Source: an uncultured Porphyromonadaceae bacterium
GTDB taxonomy: Bacteria; Bacteroidota; Bacteroidia; Bacteroidales; Muribaculaceae
NCBI GenBank assembly: GCA_947176755.1
Contig: CAMWRW010000007.1
Coordinates: 1-57,837 of the forward strand
DNA length: 57,837 bases
Reading direction: 5' to 3'
Part shown: positions 27,356 through 36,990 of the stretch, piece after piece
How the letters are laid out: each line of letters opens with the position of its first letter
Numbering within the stretch: position 1 is the stretch's first letter
Position numbers and translations under genes: made by a program
Notes under the pieces: model-generated
What the model saw: the letters and a program-made list of their open reading frames with translations, nothing else
The model's database searches: none
What the model was told of the DNA's origin: nothing

Positions 27356-29074
27356 TTAACTGAACCAGTAGAGCTGGGAGAGCGGCAGAGATGCAGCCGG
27401 AGGCACAGTTGCCTTGAATCCGTCGACAGTCACATCGAATGTTTCGGGATTTACCTCGATGAAAGGAGTGGCCGTGTTGCGGACCATATCTTTCTTCGAG
27501 ATCTGACGCGTTCCGCGGACAGCGTAAATTTCGCTTTGGAGGCCGAGTTTCTCCTTGATGCCGTTTTCGTAAGCTGCCTGAGAAACGAAAGTGAGGCGCG
27601 TGGAGGGAAGGGCCGAACCGTACATACCGTACATCGGACGCATGATTTTCGGCTGGGGGGTAGTAAGCGAAGAGTTGGTGTCACCCATATTCGCCCAGCT
27701 GATAAGGCCACCCTTGATCACGAGATTAGGCTTCGTGCCGAAGAAGGCGGGTTCCCAAAGGACGAGGTCGGCCATTTTACCGACTTCGATAGAACCGAGC
27801 ACCTCGGAGATACCGTAAGTGATTGCGGGGTTGATGGTCATCTGGGCCAGATAACGAAGCACGCGGAAGTTATCATTGGAATCAGAATCCTCGGGGAGTT
27901 TTCCGCGAACCTGTTTCATATACGAAGCCATCTGGAACGTGCGCATGAAAGATTCGCCAACGCGGCCCATAGCCTGAGAATCGGAGGAAACCATAGAGAT
28001 GATTCCGAGATCGTGGAACACGTTTTCGGCGGCCTGCGTTTCGGGACGCACGCGGCTTTCAGCGAAGGCCACATCCGAAGGAATGTTGGGGTTAAGGTTG
28101 TGGCAGACCATAATCATGTCGAAGAGCTCAGCCTGCGAGTTGATACCGAAGGGGAGCGTCGGGTTGGTTGACGAAGGGAGGACATTTGTCATGGAAGCCA
28201 CCTTGAGCAGGTCGGGAGCGTGACCGCCGCCGGCACCCTCGGTGTGGTAAGTATGAATCGTTCGACCGTCGATTGCAGCGAGAGAGTCCTCGACGTAACC
28301 TGATTCATTGAGAGTGTCGGTATGGATGCAGACCTGAACGTCATAACGGTCGGCGACACCGAGGCAGGTGCGAATCACACCGGGAGTCGCTCCCCAGTCT
28401 TCATGAATCTTGAAACCGCAAGCTCCGGCGACCATCTGTTCTTCGAGGTTTTCAGCCACGGAGCAGTTACCCTTACCGAGAAGACCGCAGTTGATAGGAA
28501 TTCCATCGAGGCTCTGGAGAATCTTACCGAGATTCCAGGGACCGGAAGTGATGGTCGTACCATTAGTTCCATCGGTCGGGCCGATACCGCCACCGACGAG
28601 GGTCGTGATACCGTTTGAAAGAGCATCGAGAGCCTGTTGGGGAGAACACATGTGGACGTGACCATCGATACCGGCAGCCGTCAGAATCATGTGTTCGCCG
28701 GAGATAGCGTCTGTGGAGGGGCCTGTGACGAGAGTCGGGGTGACACCTTTCATCACATTGGGGTTACCGGCCTTACCGATACCGGCGATTTTGCCATCTT
28801 TAACGCCGACGTCCGCTTTTACAACGCCGAGGATGGGGTCGATAATGGTGACGTTCGTGATCACGAGGTCAAGACTTCCGGCCTTTGAAGTGCACTCGTT
28901 TGCGAGGCCCATACCGTCGCGGAGCGTCTTGCCGCCACCATAGACCACCTCGTCGCCATAGACGCGGAGGTCTTTTTCAATTTCCACATAGAGGTCGGTG
29001 TTGCCCAGACGGATCTTATCGCCCACCGTGGGCCCGAACAGCATATTATTTTCTTGTCTTGAAATAGTAGCCAT
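27356..29074 (-). CDS. ureC: Urease alpha subunit UreC
   Basis: A 572-residue catalytic subunit of the nickel enzyme that splits urea to ammonia and carbamate. The metal site is intact: HVH in [13 protein letters not shown], the carbamylated lysine in [28 protein letters not shown] and the Asp of SSDSQAMGR. The active-site flap reads MVCHNLN; the Cys and catalytic His are kept, while the next position is Asn where many ureases have His. Length is standard. It follows ureB after 68 bases. Confidence 0.98.
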   Translation of the reverse strand: MATISRQENNMLFGPTVGDKIRLGNTDLYVEIEKDLRVYGDEVVYGGGKTLRDGMGLANECTSKAGSLDLVITNVTIIDPILGVVKADVGVKDGKIAGIGKAGNPNVMKGVTPTLVTGPSTDAISGEHMILTAAGIDGHVHMCSPQQALDALSNGITTLVGGGIGPTDGTNGTTITSGPWNLGKILQSLDGIPINCGLLGKGNCSVAENLEEQMVAGACGFKIHEDWGATPGVIRTCLGVADRYDVQVCIHTDTLNESGYVEDSLAAIDGRTIHTYHTEGAGGGHAPDLLKVASMTNVLPSSTNPTLPFGINSQAELFDMIMVCHNLNPNIPSDVAFAESRVRPETQAAENVFHDLGIISMVSSDSQAMGRVGESFMRTFQMASYMKQVRGKLPEDSDSNDNFRVLRYLAQMTINPAITYGISEVLGSIEVGKMADLVLWEPAFFGTKPNLVIKGGLISWANMGDTNSSLTTPQPKIMRPMYGMYGSALPSTRLTFVSQAAYENGIKEKLGLQSEIYAVRGTRQISKKDMVRNTATPFIEVNPETFDVTVDGFKATVPPAASLPLSQLYWFS

Positions 29075-29142
29075 AACTGAGTAGCTTTATAAAAGATATG
29101 AACTTGTAGCCTCGCGCGAATCAGGCGCGAAATAAAGCTACA

Positions 29143-29697
29143 TCAGGATTTGGGATTGGTTTCGGTCTCGGTATATTCAGCGTCGGCCTCATCCTCGGGA
29201 ACGTTCTTATAGCCATATTCGGCAACGCGACGCATTGATTCGCGGAACTTGGGGAAGTAGGTCGGTTTGTCCTGAAGGCCGGTGTAGCCGTTCACGAGAT
29301 CATCAAAACCGATCACACGACGTTTGCCTGAATAAGCGACGAGTTCGACTTCGCGTTCGTCGCCGGGTTCGAAACGGATGGCGGTGGTTGCCGGGATGTT
29401 GAGGTGATAACCGAACGCCTTGGCACGGTCGAATTCCATGTAACGGTTCACCTCGAAGAAATGGAAATGCGAACCGATCTGCACGGGGCGGTCGCCGGTG
29501 TTGCGGACCTTAATTTTTACCGTGCGACGGTCGGCATTATATTGTATAGGCTCTGAAGCGAGGATAACGCCCCCGACAGGGACATAAGTATCGGGCTTGA
29601 AGCCGGGAGTGTTCGGATATGCAATGGGGGGTTCACCCGGGAAAATACCGTCGGGCTGCGCATAAGTTGCCTGCGGATTGGTTGTGTTGTCAGCCAT
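29143..29697 (-). CDS. ureB: Urease beta subunit UreB, with terminal extensions
   Basis: A 184-residue UreB; stand-alone UreB is usually about 100-110 residues. The core ([46 protein letters not shown]) spans about residues 38-140. An extra Pro-rich N-terminal segment of about 37 residues and a charged C-terminal tail of about 45 residues flank it. These extensions are probably genuine because the frame is continuous and no better start is placed before the core. It lies 20 bases after ureA. Confidence 0.93.
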   Translation of the reverse strand: MADNTTNPQATYAQPDGIFPGEPPIAYPNTPGFKPDTYVPVGGVILASEPIQYNADRRTVKIKVRNTGDRPVQIGSHFHFFEVNRYMEFDRAKAFGYHLNIPATTAIRFEPGDEREVELVAYSGKRRVIGFDDLVNGYTGLQDKPTYFPKFRESMRRVAEYGYKNVPEDEADAEYTETETNPKS

Positions 29698-29717
29698 AAC
29701 TTTAGGGTATTTAAAGA

Positions 29718-30020
29718 TTATTTAATCGGATGGTGAATAGAAACAAGACGCGAGCCATCGGTAAATACGGCCTCAACTTGCAACAGGGTAATCATATCAG
29801 CGACACCTTCCATCACCTGATCCTTAGTCAGGACCTGAGCGGCGGCATGCATCACCTCTTCCACCGTTTTGCCCTCACGGGCCATTTCGAGAGCGGCACT
29901 TGTGATATAGGCCACAGCCTCAGGATAGTTTAATTTAAGACCTTTGTTGAGACGACGCTCAGCAATCATACCTATACCAAGAAGTATAAGTTTGTCTTTT
30001 TCTTTGGGCGTTAAGTGCAT
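29718..30020 (-). CDS. ureA: Urease gamma subunit UreA
   Basis: A 100-residue UreA. The start at 30020 ([15 protein letters not shown]) matches the conserved N-terminus; an in-frame ATG 36 bases upstream adds an unrelated stretch. Family features are [18 protein letters not shown] and the C-terminal [18 protein letters not shown]. It is the first structural gene; the small membrane-protein gene upstream on the same strand may share its transcript. Confidence 0.95.
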   Translation of the reverse strand: MHLTPKEKDKLILLGIGMIAERRLNKGLKLNYPEAVAYITSAALEMAREGKTVEEVMHAAAQVLTKDQVMEGVADMITLLQVEAVFTDGSRLVSIHHPIK

Positions 30021-30146
30021 ATCAGTATTCTTTTTATAAACAATAGCGGGAACCAACGGAAGACAGTCTCAATTTTTAACTATCGGCCTACGCTCCTCCA
30101 ATTTTAATTTTAAACACAAATTAAGCAAAATTTGTTTAAAGATTCT

Positions 30147-30401
30147 TCAACTTCTCCGATGTTTTACAGCATATTCATGTTTTTTCATTGAGTTCTGAAA
30201 GGATTTACCTTCCACCAAACTTGAAAACATACTTCTATTGGTGATCACATCCTGACGCCTGTCGACGTCGTGACGCAACTTATCCATATCCTCCTCTTCA
30301 GTCTGGAAATCGCCGGAGAAGATATGACCGATTCCGAGCAGAATCATCACCATCACCGCGAGAATGACCAATACGGCTATCGTCTGTATTACGGTCGACA
30401 T
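30147..30401 (-). CDS. Small single-pass membrane protein upstream of urease
   Basis: An 84-residue protein of unknown family. Residues 6-28 form one hydrophobic helix (IAVLVILAVMVMILLGIGHIF); the remainder is charged and probably cytosolic, with an acidic EEEDMD patch and a basic C-terminus. It is co-directional with ureA 127 bases downstream, and a promoter candidate lies just before it (30510-30482). Nothing in the sequence proves a link with urease. Confidence 0.6.
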   Translation of the reverse strand: MSTVIQTIAVLVILAVMVMILLGIGHIFSGDFQTEEEDMDKLRHDVDRRQDVITNRSMFSSLVEGKSFQNSMKKHEYAVKHRRS

Positions 30402-30481
30402 TTTTAATTATTCAGTTATTAATATCACGATTGCTATCAATTTTAAAACACTCATATTCAATCCATGGTTCGGACGATTGC

Positions 30482-30510
30482 CAAAAATAAAATTTTTTAT
30501 TCCCACTCAA
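30482..30510 (-). promoter_or_regulatory. Promoter candidate for the small membrane protein and possibly urease
   Basis: On the minus strand a TTG at 30510-30508 and TATTTTTG at 30489-30482 are spaced 18 bases apart, slightly short of the usual 19-21. No better promoter is visible directly before ureA, so this one may drive the urease operon. Confidence 0.45.
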
Positions 30511-30633
30511 CTTTTAAAAAATGTCATTGTTTATAGAGAAGAGGGAAGCATGATGTCGTTTCACGACGACGTGTCCTCCCACAATATTTAGAAACACAAG
30601 AATTTATTGCATCAAGAATAAAGAAAAGGAACT

Positions 30634-31701
30634 ATGAAAAAGACAGCACTTATGATCGCCCTCCTACTCGCAACCGGAGGGACAGCTATAGCTCAGAATA
30701 TCAATAAGACAGAAGCAAAGGCTCTTCAGACATTCCTCGCGCAGCCCGCCGCAACGGGAGGCACCAACGGAAGCGTGCTTAAATATGACGGACGCTCATT
30801 GAGCAGCGTTGAGGGTCTAAAAATAGAAGGAGGTCATGTTGTAGAAATCGACTGGCGGAACAAGAATCTCGCCGGGACGTTGAACCTCACCGGGTTCTCA
30901 CAGCTATCCGACCTTAACGTGCAGGGTAACAAACTGAGCGCCGTAACCCTCACCAATAACGCCAATCTGACGAAAGTGAATGTCGGAAAGAACCGTATCA
31001 CAGAATTTACCGTCAGCAACTGTCCTCAGATACTTGAACTGCGGGCCAACCGCAACCGTCTGAGCGAGCTGGACCTTTCAGGCGTGCCCCTTCTTAAGAA
31101 ACTTAATCTTTCGGGCAATCAGTTTGAAGCTCTTGACGTTTCGAACTCCGTGAACCTCGAATCGCTCAACTGCATGAGCAATCGACTGGAACAGCTGAAT
31201 GTCAACGGCTGCCAGAATCTGAAGAATCTTTACGCCGGATATAACGAACTGTCGGGAATGGAGCTCAGCGGATTGGCAAACCTGCTGACATTGAATGTCA
31301 ACAATAATAAAATCGAGAAGCTCTATCTTCAGAATCTTCCGGCTTTGAGCACTCTGATGTGCAGCGACAATCACATGACAGCGCTGACACTCAACAACTG
31401 CGAGAATATGAATGAAGTGTGGGCACCATACAATGACCTGACAAGTTTCACCCTTGAAAACACGCAGAAACTTGCATTCGTGAATCTCGAATGGAATGAC
31501 CTTACCTATCTGAACCTTTCAAACATGAATTTCCTCCAGCGTCTGAACGTATCGAACAATCAGCTTATCACGCTTAACGTGTCGTTCGATCCGATGCTGC
31601 AGACGGTTATCCTGACCAATAACGACCTTCTCAACGACTTCGAGACAATTGACACTCCGATGCTGAGCAATGTTGTCGGTTATGCGGATTGGGATATGTA
31701 A
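30634..31701 (+). CDS. Secreted leucine-rich-repeat protein
   Basis: A 355-residue protein with a cleavable-type signal peptide (KKTALMIALLLATGGTAIAQ, cleavage near residue 20). From about residue 85 to the end it is built of roughly 21-residue leucine-rich repeats with the pattern L..LNVs.N.L..L.L.nc, giving about twelve repeats. There is no cell-wall or T9SS sorting tail. Bacteroidetes LRR proteins of this kind are often surface or periplasmic binding proteins; the ligand is unknown. Confidence 0.85.
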   Translation: MKKTALMIALLLATGGTAIAQNINKTEAKALQTFLAQPAATGGTNGSVLKYDGRSLSSVEGLKIEGGHVVEIDWRNKNLAGTLNLTGFSQLSDLNVQGNKLSAVTLTNNANLTKVNVGKNRITEFTVSNCPQILELRANRNRLSELDLSGVPLLKKLNLSGNQFEALDVSNSVNLESLNCMSNRLEQLNVNGCQNLKNLYAGYNELSGMELSGLANLLTLNVNNNKIEKLYLQNLPALSTLMCSDNHMTALTLNNCENMNEVWAPYNDLTSFTLENTQKLAFVNLEWNDLTYLNLSNMNFLQRLNVSNNQLITLNVSFDPMLQTVILTNNDLLNDFETIDTPMLSNVVGYADWDM

Positions 31702-31732
31702 TCAAAAAAGAGAAAGCAACGTATAGCGCGTC

Positions 31733-31763
31733 AAAGGAGGTTTCCGAAAGGAGACCTCTTTTT
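31733..31763 (+). terminator. Terminator after the LRR gene
   Basis: AAAGGAGGT pairs with ACCTCTTTT (one G-T pair) across a short loop, followed directly by a T-run. Confidence 0.7.
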
Positions 31764-31911
31764 TATGCTTCTCGAAAGGGAGGAAGCGGTTTATGGAGCA
31801 AAGGGGAATGAGAGAGTCGCATAAACGAGGAGGTTGGGTGCGGGAGAAATTGATGCATACTGAGCGAATAAAAAATTTTAATGAACAAGCCTGCTAAAAT
31901 TAGATAATATG

Positions 31912-31942
31912 TTGCATAAAAAATTATTTATTTATAATTTTG
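31912..31942 (+). promoter_or_regulatory. Promoter of the BadF-type kinase gene
   Basis: TTG at 31912-31914 and a perfect TAATTTTG box at 31935-31942 are spaced 20 bases apart. Only 9 bases separate the box from the ATG at 31952, so the message should be leaderless or nearly so. Confidence 0.7.
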
Positions 31943-31951
31943 TTGGGAATT

Positions 31952-32812
31952 ATGGAACATATACTTATCGCCGATGCAGGCTCTACGAAAGTAGATTGGG
32001 CTGCAGTTGAAACTACAGGCAAGGTTGCATTACGTTTTTCGACACCGGGACTTAACGCCCTGATGGCGTCGCAGTCGGATGTTGAAAAGGCTCTTGCGGG
32101 AGTCAGGGAGACCCTCGGCTCAGAAATCCGCCCGGTCCGGACCTACTATTACGGTGCCGGGTGTGCGACTCCGGAGATATGCGACAAGATGCGCAGCTCG
32201 CTGCTTGCCAACCTCGGAGGAGAGGAAGCCTTCGTGACTACAGACCTGCTGGGGGCCGCGAGAGCGACGCTGGGGAAACGCAAAGGAATCGCATGCATAT
32301 TGGGCACGGGCTCCAATTCCTGTTTCTACGATGGGAAAGAGATTGTGACGAACGTTCCATCCCTGGGGTTCATTCTCGGCGACGAAGGGAGTGGCGCAGC
32401 GTTAGGGAAACGTCTTGTGAGCGATGCCTTCAAAGGGCATCTGCCGGAAGCCGTGAAAGAGAAGTTTTTGGATGCCTACCAACTGACGTTGGGAGAGATT
32501 CTCGATAAGATATATCGGCAGCCCTCCCCCAACCGCTTTCTGGCCTCGCTCGTGCCCTTCCTTAAGGAAAATATATGGAATCCCTACGTATATTCGCTCG
32601 TATTGAAGGAATTCACTCAATTTTTCCGACGGAACGTGTCGCGATACAAGGGAGTCCATTCCCTTCCAATCAGCGTGACAGGCTCGCTTGCGACCAATTT
32701 CGAGAATATTCTTCGCGAGGCGGCCGCGTCGCAAGGCTTCTCGCTGTCGGTGATCACCGCTACTCCGCTTGACGGATTGATAACCTTCCATACCGAACCT
32801 GCCGATGAATAG
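31952..32812 (+). CDS. BadF/BadG/BcrA/BcrD-type ATPase, N-acetylglucosamine kinase-like
   Basis: A 286-residue member of the actin-like ATPase fold. The phosphate-1 loop IADAGSTKVDW begins at residue 5, which forces the start to be at or near 31952; a TTG 12 bases upstream lies in the promoter box and is rejected. Phosphate-2 CILGTGSNSCFYDG and GFILGDEGSGAALGK match the GlcNAc-kinase-like branch. It probably phosphorylates an amino sugar in the cytosol; the exact sugar is not shown by sequence. The next gene overlaps its end by 8 bases. Confidence 0.85.
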   Translation: MEHILIADAGSTKVDWAAVETTGKVALRFSTPGLNALMASQSDVEKALAGVRETLGSEIRPVRTYYYGAGCATPEICDKMRSSLLANLGGEEAFVTTDLLGAARATLGKRKGIACILGTGSNSCFYDGKEIVTNVPSLGFILGDEGSGAALGKRLVSDAFKGHLPEAVKEKFLDAYQLTLGEILDKIYRQPSPNRFLASLVPFLKENIWNPYVYSLVLKEFTQFFRRNVSRYKGVHSLPISVTGSLATNFENILREAAASQGFSLSVITATPLDGLITFHTEPADE

Positions 32813-33476
32813 AATAGTAATAACCGCGGCAATCAGGGCGACCATAGCCGCAGGAGCGTTTATCGGCGCCACCGTCCCGGTGCTGGCCGATGAATATTGG
32901 GACCAAAAGACAAGTCTCTTCTCGATACTCCCCATCCAGAGCAACGACATCGTGTTTGTCGGGAATTCAATCACGGACGGGGGTGAATTTTCAGAACTCT
33001 TCGGCATTCCGAACATCAAGAACCGCGGGATTCGGAGCGATGTGATTACGGGGGTAGAGAAAAGAATCTCGCAGGTCACGTCGGGACACCCTGCAAAAAT
33101 ATTCCTTCTGATAGGAATCAACGATATTTCCCACGGTCTTACAACGGCGAAACTTGCTGAGCGATATGAAAGACTCGTAAAGAGAATCAGGGAGGAGTCT
33201 CCGGAGACAAAGGTTTATCTTCAGAGCATAATGCCGATCAACAACGACTTCGGACGCTATCGCAACCTTAAAGGGAAGGAGAATGCGGTCAGAGCCCTCA
33301 ATGTGGAAATTGAAAGAATTGCGAAAGAACAGGGAGCGAAGTTCATTGACCTTTGGCCCTATCTTGCGGGAGCAGACGGGAAGCTGAAGAAGCAATTCAC
33401 TAACGACGGATTACATCTCAACGGACAGGGCTATCGCGCCTGGACGAATGGGATTCGCAATGATGTAAAGGAGTGA
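32805..33476 (+). CDS. Exported SGNH/GDSL-family esterase
   Basis: A 223-residue hydrolase with an N-terminal signal peptide ending near VPVLADE. The SGNH blocks are present: FVGNSITDG (nucleophile Ser, block I), GINDIS (Asn of block III) and NDGLHLNGQGY (catalytic Asp and His of block V). It resembles acetylhydrolases acting on glycans or lipids; the position right after an amino-sugar kinase fits a sugar O-acetylesterase (inference). It overlaps the kinase gene and precedes the next gene by 4 bases. Confidence 0.85.
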   Translation: MNRIVITAAIRATIAAGAFIGATVPVLADEYWDQKTSLFSILPIQSNDIVFVGNSITDGGEFSELFGIPNIKNRGIRSDVITGVEKRISQVTSGHPAKIFLLIGINDISHGLTTAKLAERYERLVKRIREESPETKVYLQSIMPINNDFGRYRNLKGKENAVRALNVEIERIAKEQGAKFIDLWPYLAGADGKLKKQFTNDGLHLNGQGYRAWTNGIRNDVKE

Positions 33477-33480
33477 CGAA

Positions 33481-34386
33481 ATGATAAAAAAATATATTGC
33501 GGGAGGAATCCTTCTTGCAGTGGCAGCCGGAGGGCTGATAACCGGAAACGCTCAGGAACAGATTGTGATAGAGCCCTTGTTTGAATATCCGGTTGCGCCC
33601 GACACGATCTCCACCCTTGAGAAACGATCCGAATGGGTTGTGGCCAATTTCTGGAAGCCAATGGATTTCAAGGCTACGGGGACCGTAGACCAGAACGCGC
33701 TCAACAGTGCGTTCGCCGTCTATTCCGTGCCGATGCAGTGGGCCGCACCGGAAGTTACGGAGAAAGCGCTTAACGAGTTGATAGCGGCGAGCCAGCGGAA
33801 TCCGGCGTTGGCACTTCAGATGACTAAAGCCGCGGAGGAGTGTTTTTACGGACCGCGAGCCATCTATTGGAGCGACAAGGCCTATCTGATGTTCATTGAC
33901 GCGCTTCTCAAGAACAAGAAAATTCCGTCGGAGCGAAAAGTGCGCTACGAGCGACTTGCGAAAATCCTCCGTAACACACAGACCGGCGCCACCCCACCCA
34001 AATTCAATTACATGACACCGGAGGGCAAGCAACAGACGTTCAGGCCCAACGGCATCTATACCGTGATCGAATTCGGAGATCCCGGTTGCGATGAATGCCG
34101 TCATGCAAGATTGAAGATGGAGACCGACGTCAAGTTCAGTCAGCTTGTCGACCGCGGGGCAATCAATGTGATGTTTATCATCCCGGATCCCGAAGAGGGT
34201 TGGGAGAAAGAATTGTCAGGATATTCGGATAAATGGCATATCGGAGGGTCGGAAGAAGTTTCGGATCTTTACGACCTTCGCGAGTCACCGACAGTCTATA
34301 TCATCGATCAGAACGGGAAAGTGGCGGCGAAGAATATCCCCGTGGAGACGGCCATTGAAATGACACGCGCTCAATTCAACCAATAA
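33481..34386 (+). CDS. Exported DUF5106-like protein with thioredoxin-like C-terminal domain
   Basis: A 301-residue protein with a signal peptide (residues 1-23). The middle (about 35-170) is helical and resembles DUF5106 regions found in Bacteroidetes thioredoxin-like proteins. The C-terminal thioredoxin fold has FGDPGCDECRHARL near residue 195, a CxxC redox pair, and the cis-proline SPTVYIID. It probably acts in periplasmic thiol chemistry; a DoxX-type membrane protein is encoded 54 bases on, a combination that can form a redox relay. Confidence 0.75.
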   Translation: MIKKYIAGGILLAVAAGGLITGNAQEQIVIEPLFEYPVAPDTISTLEKRSEWVVANFWKPMDFKATGTVDQNALNSAFAVYSVPMQWAAPEVTEKALNELIAASQRNPALALQMTKAAEECFYGPRAIYWSDKAYLMFIDALLKNKKIPSERKVRYERLAKILRNTQTGATPPKFNYMTPEGKQQTFRPNGIYTVIEFGDPGCDECRHARLKMETDVKFSQLVDRGAINVMFIIPDPEEGWEKELSGYSDKWHIGGSEEVSDLYDLRESPTVYIIDQNGKVAAKNIPVETAIEMTRAQFNQ

Positions 34387-34439
34387 CGGGAAAGGCTCGG
34401 GAGATTAAACTCGCGGGCGAACTAAATAAGGGAAATAGC

Positions 34440-34934
34440 ATGTTAAAGTGGATTAAACATTCATTCATAAAATCATCGGGATATTCATACACCCATCTGG
34501 GGCGGATGTTCCTCAGGATGTTCGTCGGGATAATGCTGATGCAGGTAGGAGTCAATCAGATATATGAATTTGACACGGCAGCATCCGGCTATCCCTCGCT
34601 TTTCGGGCTGAGTCCGGAGGGCTCGTTGACAGGAATGATTATTCTCGAGATACTCTGCTCGTTTTGCATAATGGTCGGGTTCTGCACACGCATAATGATC
34701 ATTCCACCGTTCGTGGCGATGGTTGTTGCGGAGTGTTTCCTGCTGAACCATCCGGAAGTTGTGCCTGATTATATGCTGACCTGGAGTAATCCCGGCTATG
34801 TTCCGATGCTTTTTATGGGAATCTACTTCTTCCTCTTCCTTGTAGGACCGGGTAAGATCAGCTGCGACTATTTCATTGCGCTTCATTTTATTCATACGGA
34901 TAATAAAAGCGAGGCCGTTCTGGAGGAAGTATGA
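34440..34934 (+). CDS. DoxX-family membrane protein
   Basis: A 164-residue protein with four hydrophobic segments, starting after [22 protein letters not shown], a DoxX-type first helix. No catalytic motif is visible. Its end overlaps mnmA by 4 bases, so translation is coupled. Members of the family are often paired with thiol-redox proteins, consistent with the gene upstream. Confidence 0.75.
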   Translation: MLKWIKHSFIKSSGYSYTHLGRMFLRMFVGIMLMQVGVNQIYEFDTAASGYPSLFGLSPEGSLTGMIILEILCSFCIMVGFCTRIMIIPPFVAMVVAECFLLNHPEVVPDYMLTWSNPGYVPMLFMGIYFFLFLVGPGKISCDYFIALHFIHTDNKSEAVLEEV

Positions 34935-36031
34935 AGATAGCGGTTTTAATCTCAGGAGGTGTTGACAGCGCCGTAACGGTGGAGCTTCTCAGTCGACAAG
35001 GCCACGATCTTCATCTCTTCTACATAAAAATCGGGAACGACAACGGCGAGGGAGATTGCTCGGCTGAGGAAGATATAGAGATGTGCGAGCTAATAGCGCG
35101 GAAATATGGACTGCCGCTTGAAGTGATTTCGCTTCATGAGGAATATTGGGAGAGTGTTATGGCCTATACACTTCGGACGGTGAAAGAGGGCCTGACGCCG
35201 CATCCGGACATAATGTGCAATAAACTCGTGAAGTTCGGATATTTTGAAGAGAGGCGCGGGAAGGAATTCGACAAGACCGCCACGGGGCATTATGCTTCGA
35301 TAAAGGAGATTGACGGACGACTTTACCTTGCCACGGCAGCCGACCCCGTAAAAGACCAAACAGACTTTCTCGCACAGATTTCTTACGACCAGCTGAGCCA
35401 TCTTATGTTTCCGCTCGGCGAGCTCCCGAAGAGCGAGGTCAGAAAACTGGCCGAGGAAGTGAAACTTCCGAACGCGACGCGGAAAGATTCACAAGGAATA
35501 TGCTTTTTAGGGAAGATAAACTATGCAGACTTTATCGAGCGCCATTTAGGGACTCGCCGGGGACCGATTATCGAGATCGAGACAGGAAAAAAGATTGGCG
35601 AGCACCGGGGCTATTGGTTCTATACGATTGGTCAGCGGAAGGGTCTGGGATTAAGTGGCGGCCCGTGGTTTGTCGTGAGGAAAAACGTTCGCGACAATGC
35701 GATTTATGTTTCACGAGGCTACGACACGCGGAAACAGTATGGCCGTGAGATAGGGGTCGAGGAGATGGACTGGATTTCGGGCAATCCTTTCGAGGAGGAA
35801 ATGACGGTTGCTCCGGCAAACGTCGACGAGACCGGGAAAAAGAGCATCGCCATATCTTTCAAGACACGCCACACTCCGCAGTTTCTCGACGGCACGATCG
35901 AGCGACTTCCTCACGGGGGCTACCGAATCGAGAGCCGGGAAGATGTGCAGGGTATTGCACCGGGCCAGTTCGCAATTGTCTATACTCCCGACAGGGAACT
36001 CTGTCTCGGGTCGGGAATGATTTCCCTTTAA
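34931..36031 (+). CDS. mnmA: tRNA-specific 2-thiouridylase MnmA
   Basis: A 366-residue enzyme that thiolates the wobble uridine of Lys, Glu and Gln tRNAs. The PP-loop SGGVDSAV is at residues 8-15, the first catalytic Cys in [12 protein letters not shown] near residue 97, and the second in [11 protein letters not shown] near residue 192. The [15 protein letters not shown] segment starts the central domain. The His of HPDIMCN replaces the common Asn, a minor variant. It is the last gene of a run with the DoxX gene. Confidence 0.94.
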   Translation: MKIAVLISGGVDSAVTVELLSRQGHDLHLFYIKIGNDNGEGDCSAEEDIEMCELIARKYGLPLEVISLHEEYWESVMAYTLRTVKEGLTPHPDIMCNKLVKFGYFEERRGKEFDKTATGHYASIKEIDGRLYLATAADPVKDQTDFLAQISYDQLSHLMFPLGELPKSEVRKLAEEVKLPNATRKDSQGICFLGKINYADFIERHLGTRRGPIIEIETGKKIGEHRGYWFYTIGQRKGLGLSGGPWFVVRKNVRDNAIYVSRGYDTRKQYGREIGVEEMDWISGNPFEEEMTVAPANVDETGKKSIAISFKTRHTPQFLDGTIERLPHGGYRIESREDVQGIAPGQFAIVYTPDRELCLGSGMISL

Positions 36032-36148
36032 TTTATAATTTAAACTTCTGCACAGGGAAACAAGAAAATAGGAATCCCTTTGATTTGGAGGTAGTGATTT
36101 GGATTGGATATTTGGATATAAAGGGTGAAGATTTGAAAAAAGTAGACT

Positions 36149-36787
36149 ATGATGAATAATGAGAGATGCGGTTTAAAACTTATAGGCATCACATACAATC
36201 AGATTGAGTCGGGTGTCTACGCCGTGATACTCGAGGGGATAGAGATGCAGCGAAGATTGCCTATAGTGATAGGCTATCCGGAGGCACAATCGATCGAGTG
36301 TGTTTTGCAGAATGTGAAGCCTCCACGCCCACTGACCCATGACCTGATGATTGAAATGCTCGATCGTTTCGGCATCCACCTTCGGGAGGTCAACATATTC
36401 CGTCTTGAAAGCGGGGTTTTTGCCGCGGAGCTACTCCTCGAGGGGCCTGACGGCGTTACAAAGACTCTCGATTCAAGGAGTTCAGACGGCATAGCACTTG
36501 CTATCCGATGCGGGGCCCCAATCTATACGACATGGAAAGTGTTGGAAGAATCGGGATTCGAACCTGATAAAAAAACGGGCAGCCAGCAGGAATCACCGCG
36601 ACGTGGTGCCGGCCGGAAGAGTGGAGGCAAGTCATCCGCCAATACGGTCCTGGAAGTCGACCTGAAAGGGAAGAGTCGGGATAAGCTCATCAAAGAGATG
36701 GAGAAGGCTGCGGAGCGAGAGGATTATGAGACGGCAGCCCGCATCAAGGAGGAGCTTCGGCGCAGGGATGCCGAAACGACCGACTGA
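36149..36787 (+). CDS. DUF151 bifunctional-nuclease-domain protein with UVR motif
   Basis: A 212-residue protein. Residues about 8-130 form the DUF151/BFN domain (VILEGIEMQRRLPIVIG, IECVLQ, RPLTHDLM). A basic linker follows, then a UvrB/UvrC-type motif (MEKAAEREDYETAARIKEEL) at about 185-206. In Bacteroidetes the two are commonly fused. Nuclease activity has been reported for plant homologues only, so the function here is unproven. A second ATG three bases downstream is equally possible as start. Confidence 0.85.
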   Translation: MMNNERCGLKLIGITYNQIESGVYAVILEGIEMQRRLPIVIGYPEAQSIECVLQNVKPPRPLTHDLMIEMLDRFGIHLREVNIFRLESGVFAAELLLEGPDGVTKTLDSRSSDGIALAIRCGAPIYTTWKVLEESGFEPDKKTGSQQESPRRGAGRKSGGKSSANTVLEVDLKGKSRDKLIKEMEKAAEREDYETAARIKEELRRRDAETTD

Positions 36788-36813
36788 ACTGATAATTAAA
36801 AGGAAACCAAATT

Positions 36814-36983
36814 AATAAGTATGTGTTCGAAATTATTTAATGTATCGCCTCATAAATTCTGAGGCGAACTTTAGAATCCGGCTTCAGTTGCTATGGAACC
36901 CCATAACGCCTTCAGCCGAATCCAAAATTTCATCCACATACTTCATAATCCGATACGATAAATAATTTTGTACACATACTTAT
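36814..36983. repeat. 170-bp palindromic MITE-like element, copy 1 (before argR)
   Basis: Identical to copy 2 (41578-41747) at 165 of 170 positions with no gaps. Terminal inverted repeats are perfect over 12 bp (ATAAGTATGTGT at the left, its complement at the right) and extend to about 33 bp with four mismatches. The centre is an imperfect palindrome around CTATGGAACCCCATAA, and a small stem GCCTCA/TGAGGC lies at 36847-36865. It encodes no protein. A TAATTTTG box (36963-36970) at its right end could drive argR, whose ATG is 7 bases beyond the element. Confidence 0.85.
36963..36970 (+). promoter_or_regulatory. Candidate -7 box of argR, carried by the repeat
   Basis: TAATTTTG fits the Bacteroidales -7 consensus and lies 20 bases before the argR ATG, inside repeat copy 1. 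No TTG sits at the usual -33 distance. The matching position in copy 2 has mutated to TAATTTCG. Confidence 0.4.
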
Positions 36984-36990
36984 CATAAAG

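Noticed and set aside
27536..28171. Long antisense open frames over ureC, and similar ones over mutAB and pepT
   Set aside because: Strong codon bias of the sense gene creates them; none shows a protein family pattern.
31793..31897. A possible 34-codon peptide gene between the LRR gene and the kinase gene
   Set aside because: No promoter, no ribosome-binding context and no recognisable composition; it lies after a terminator.
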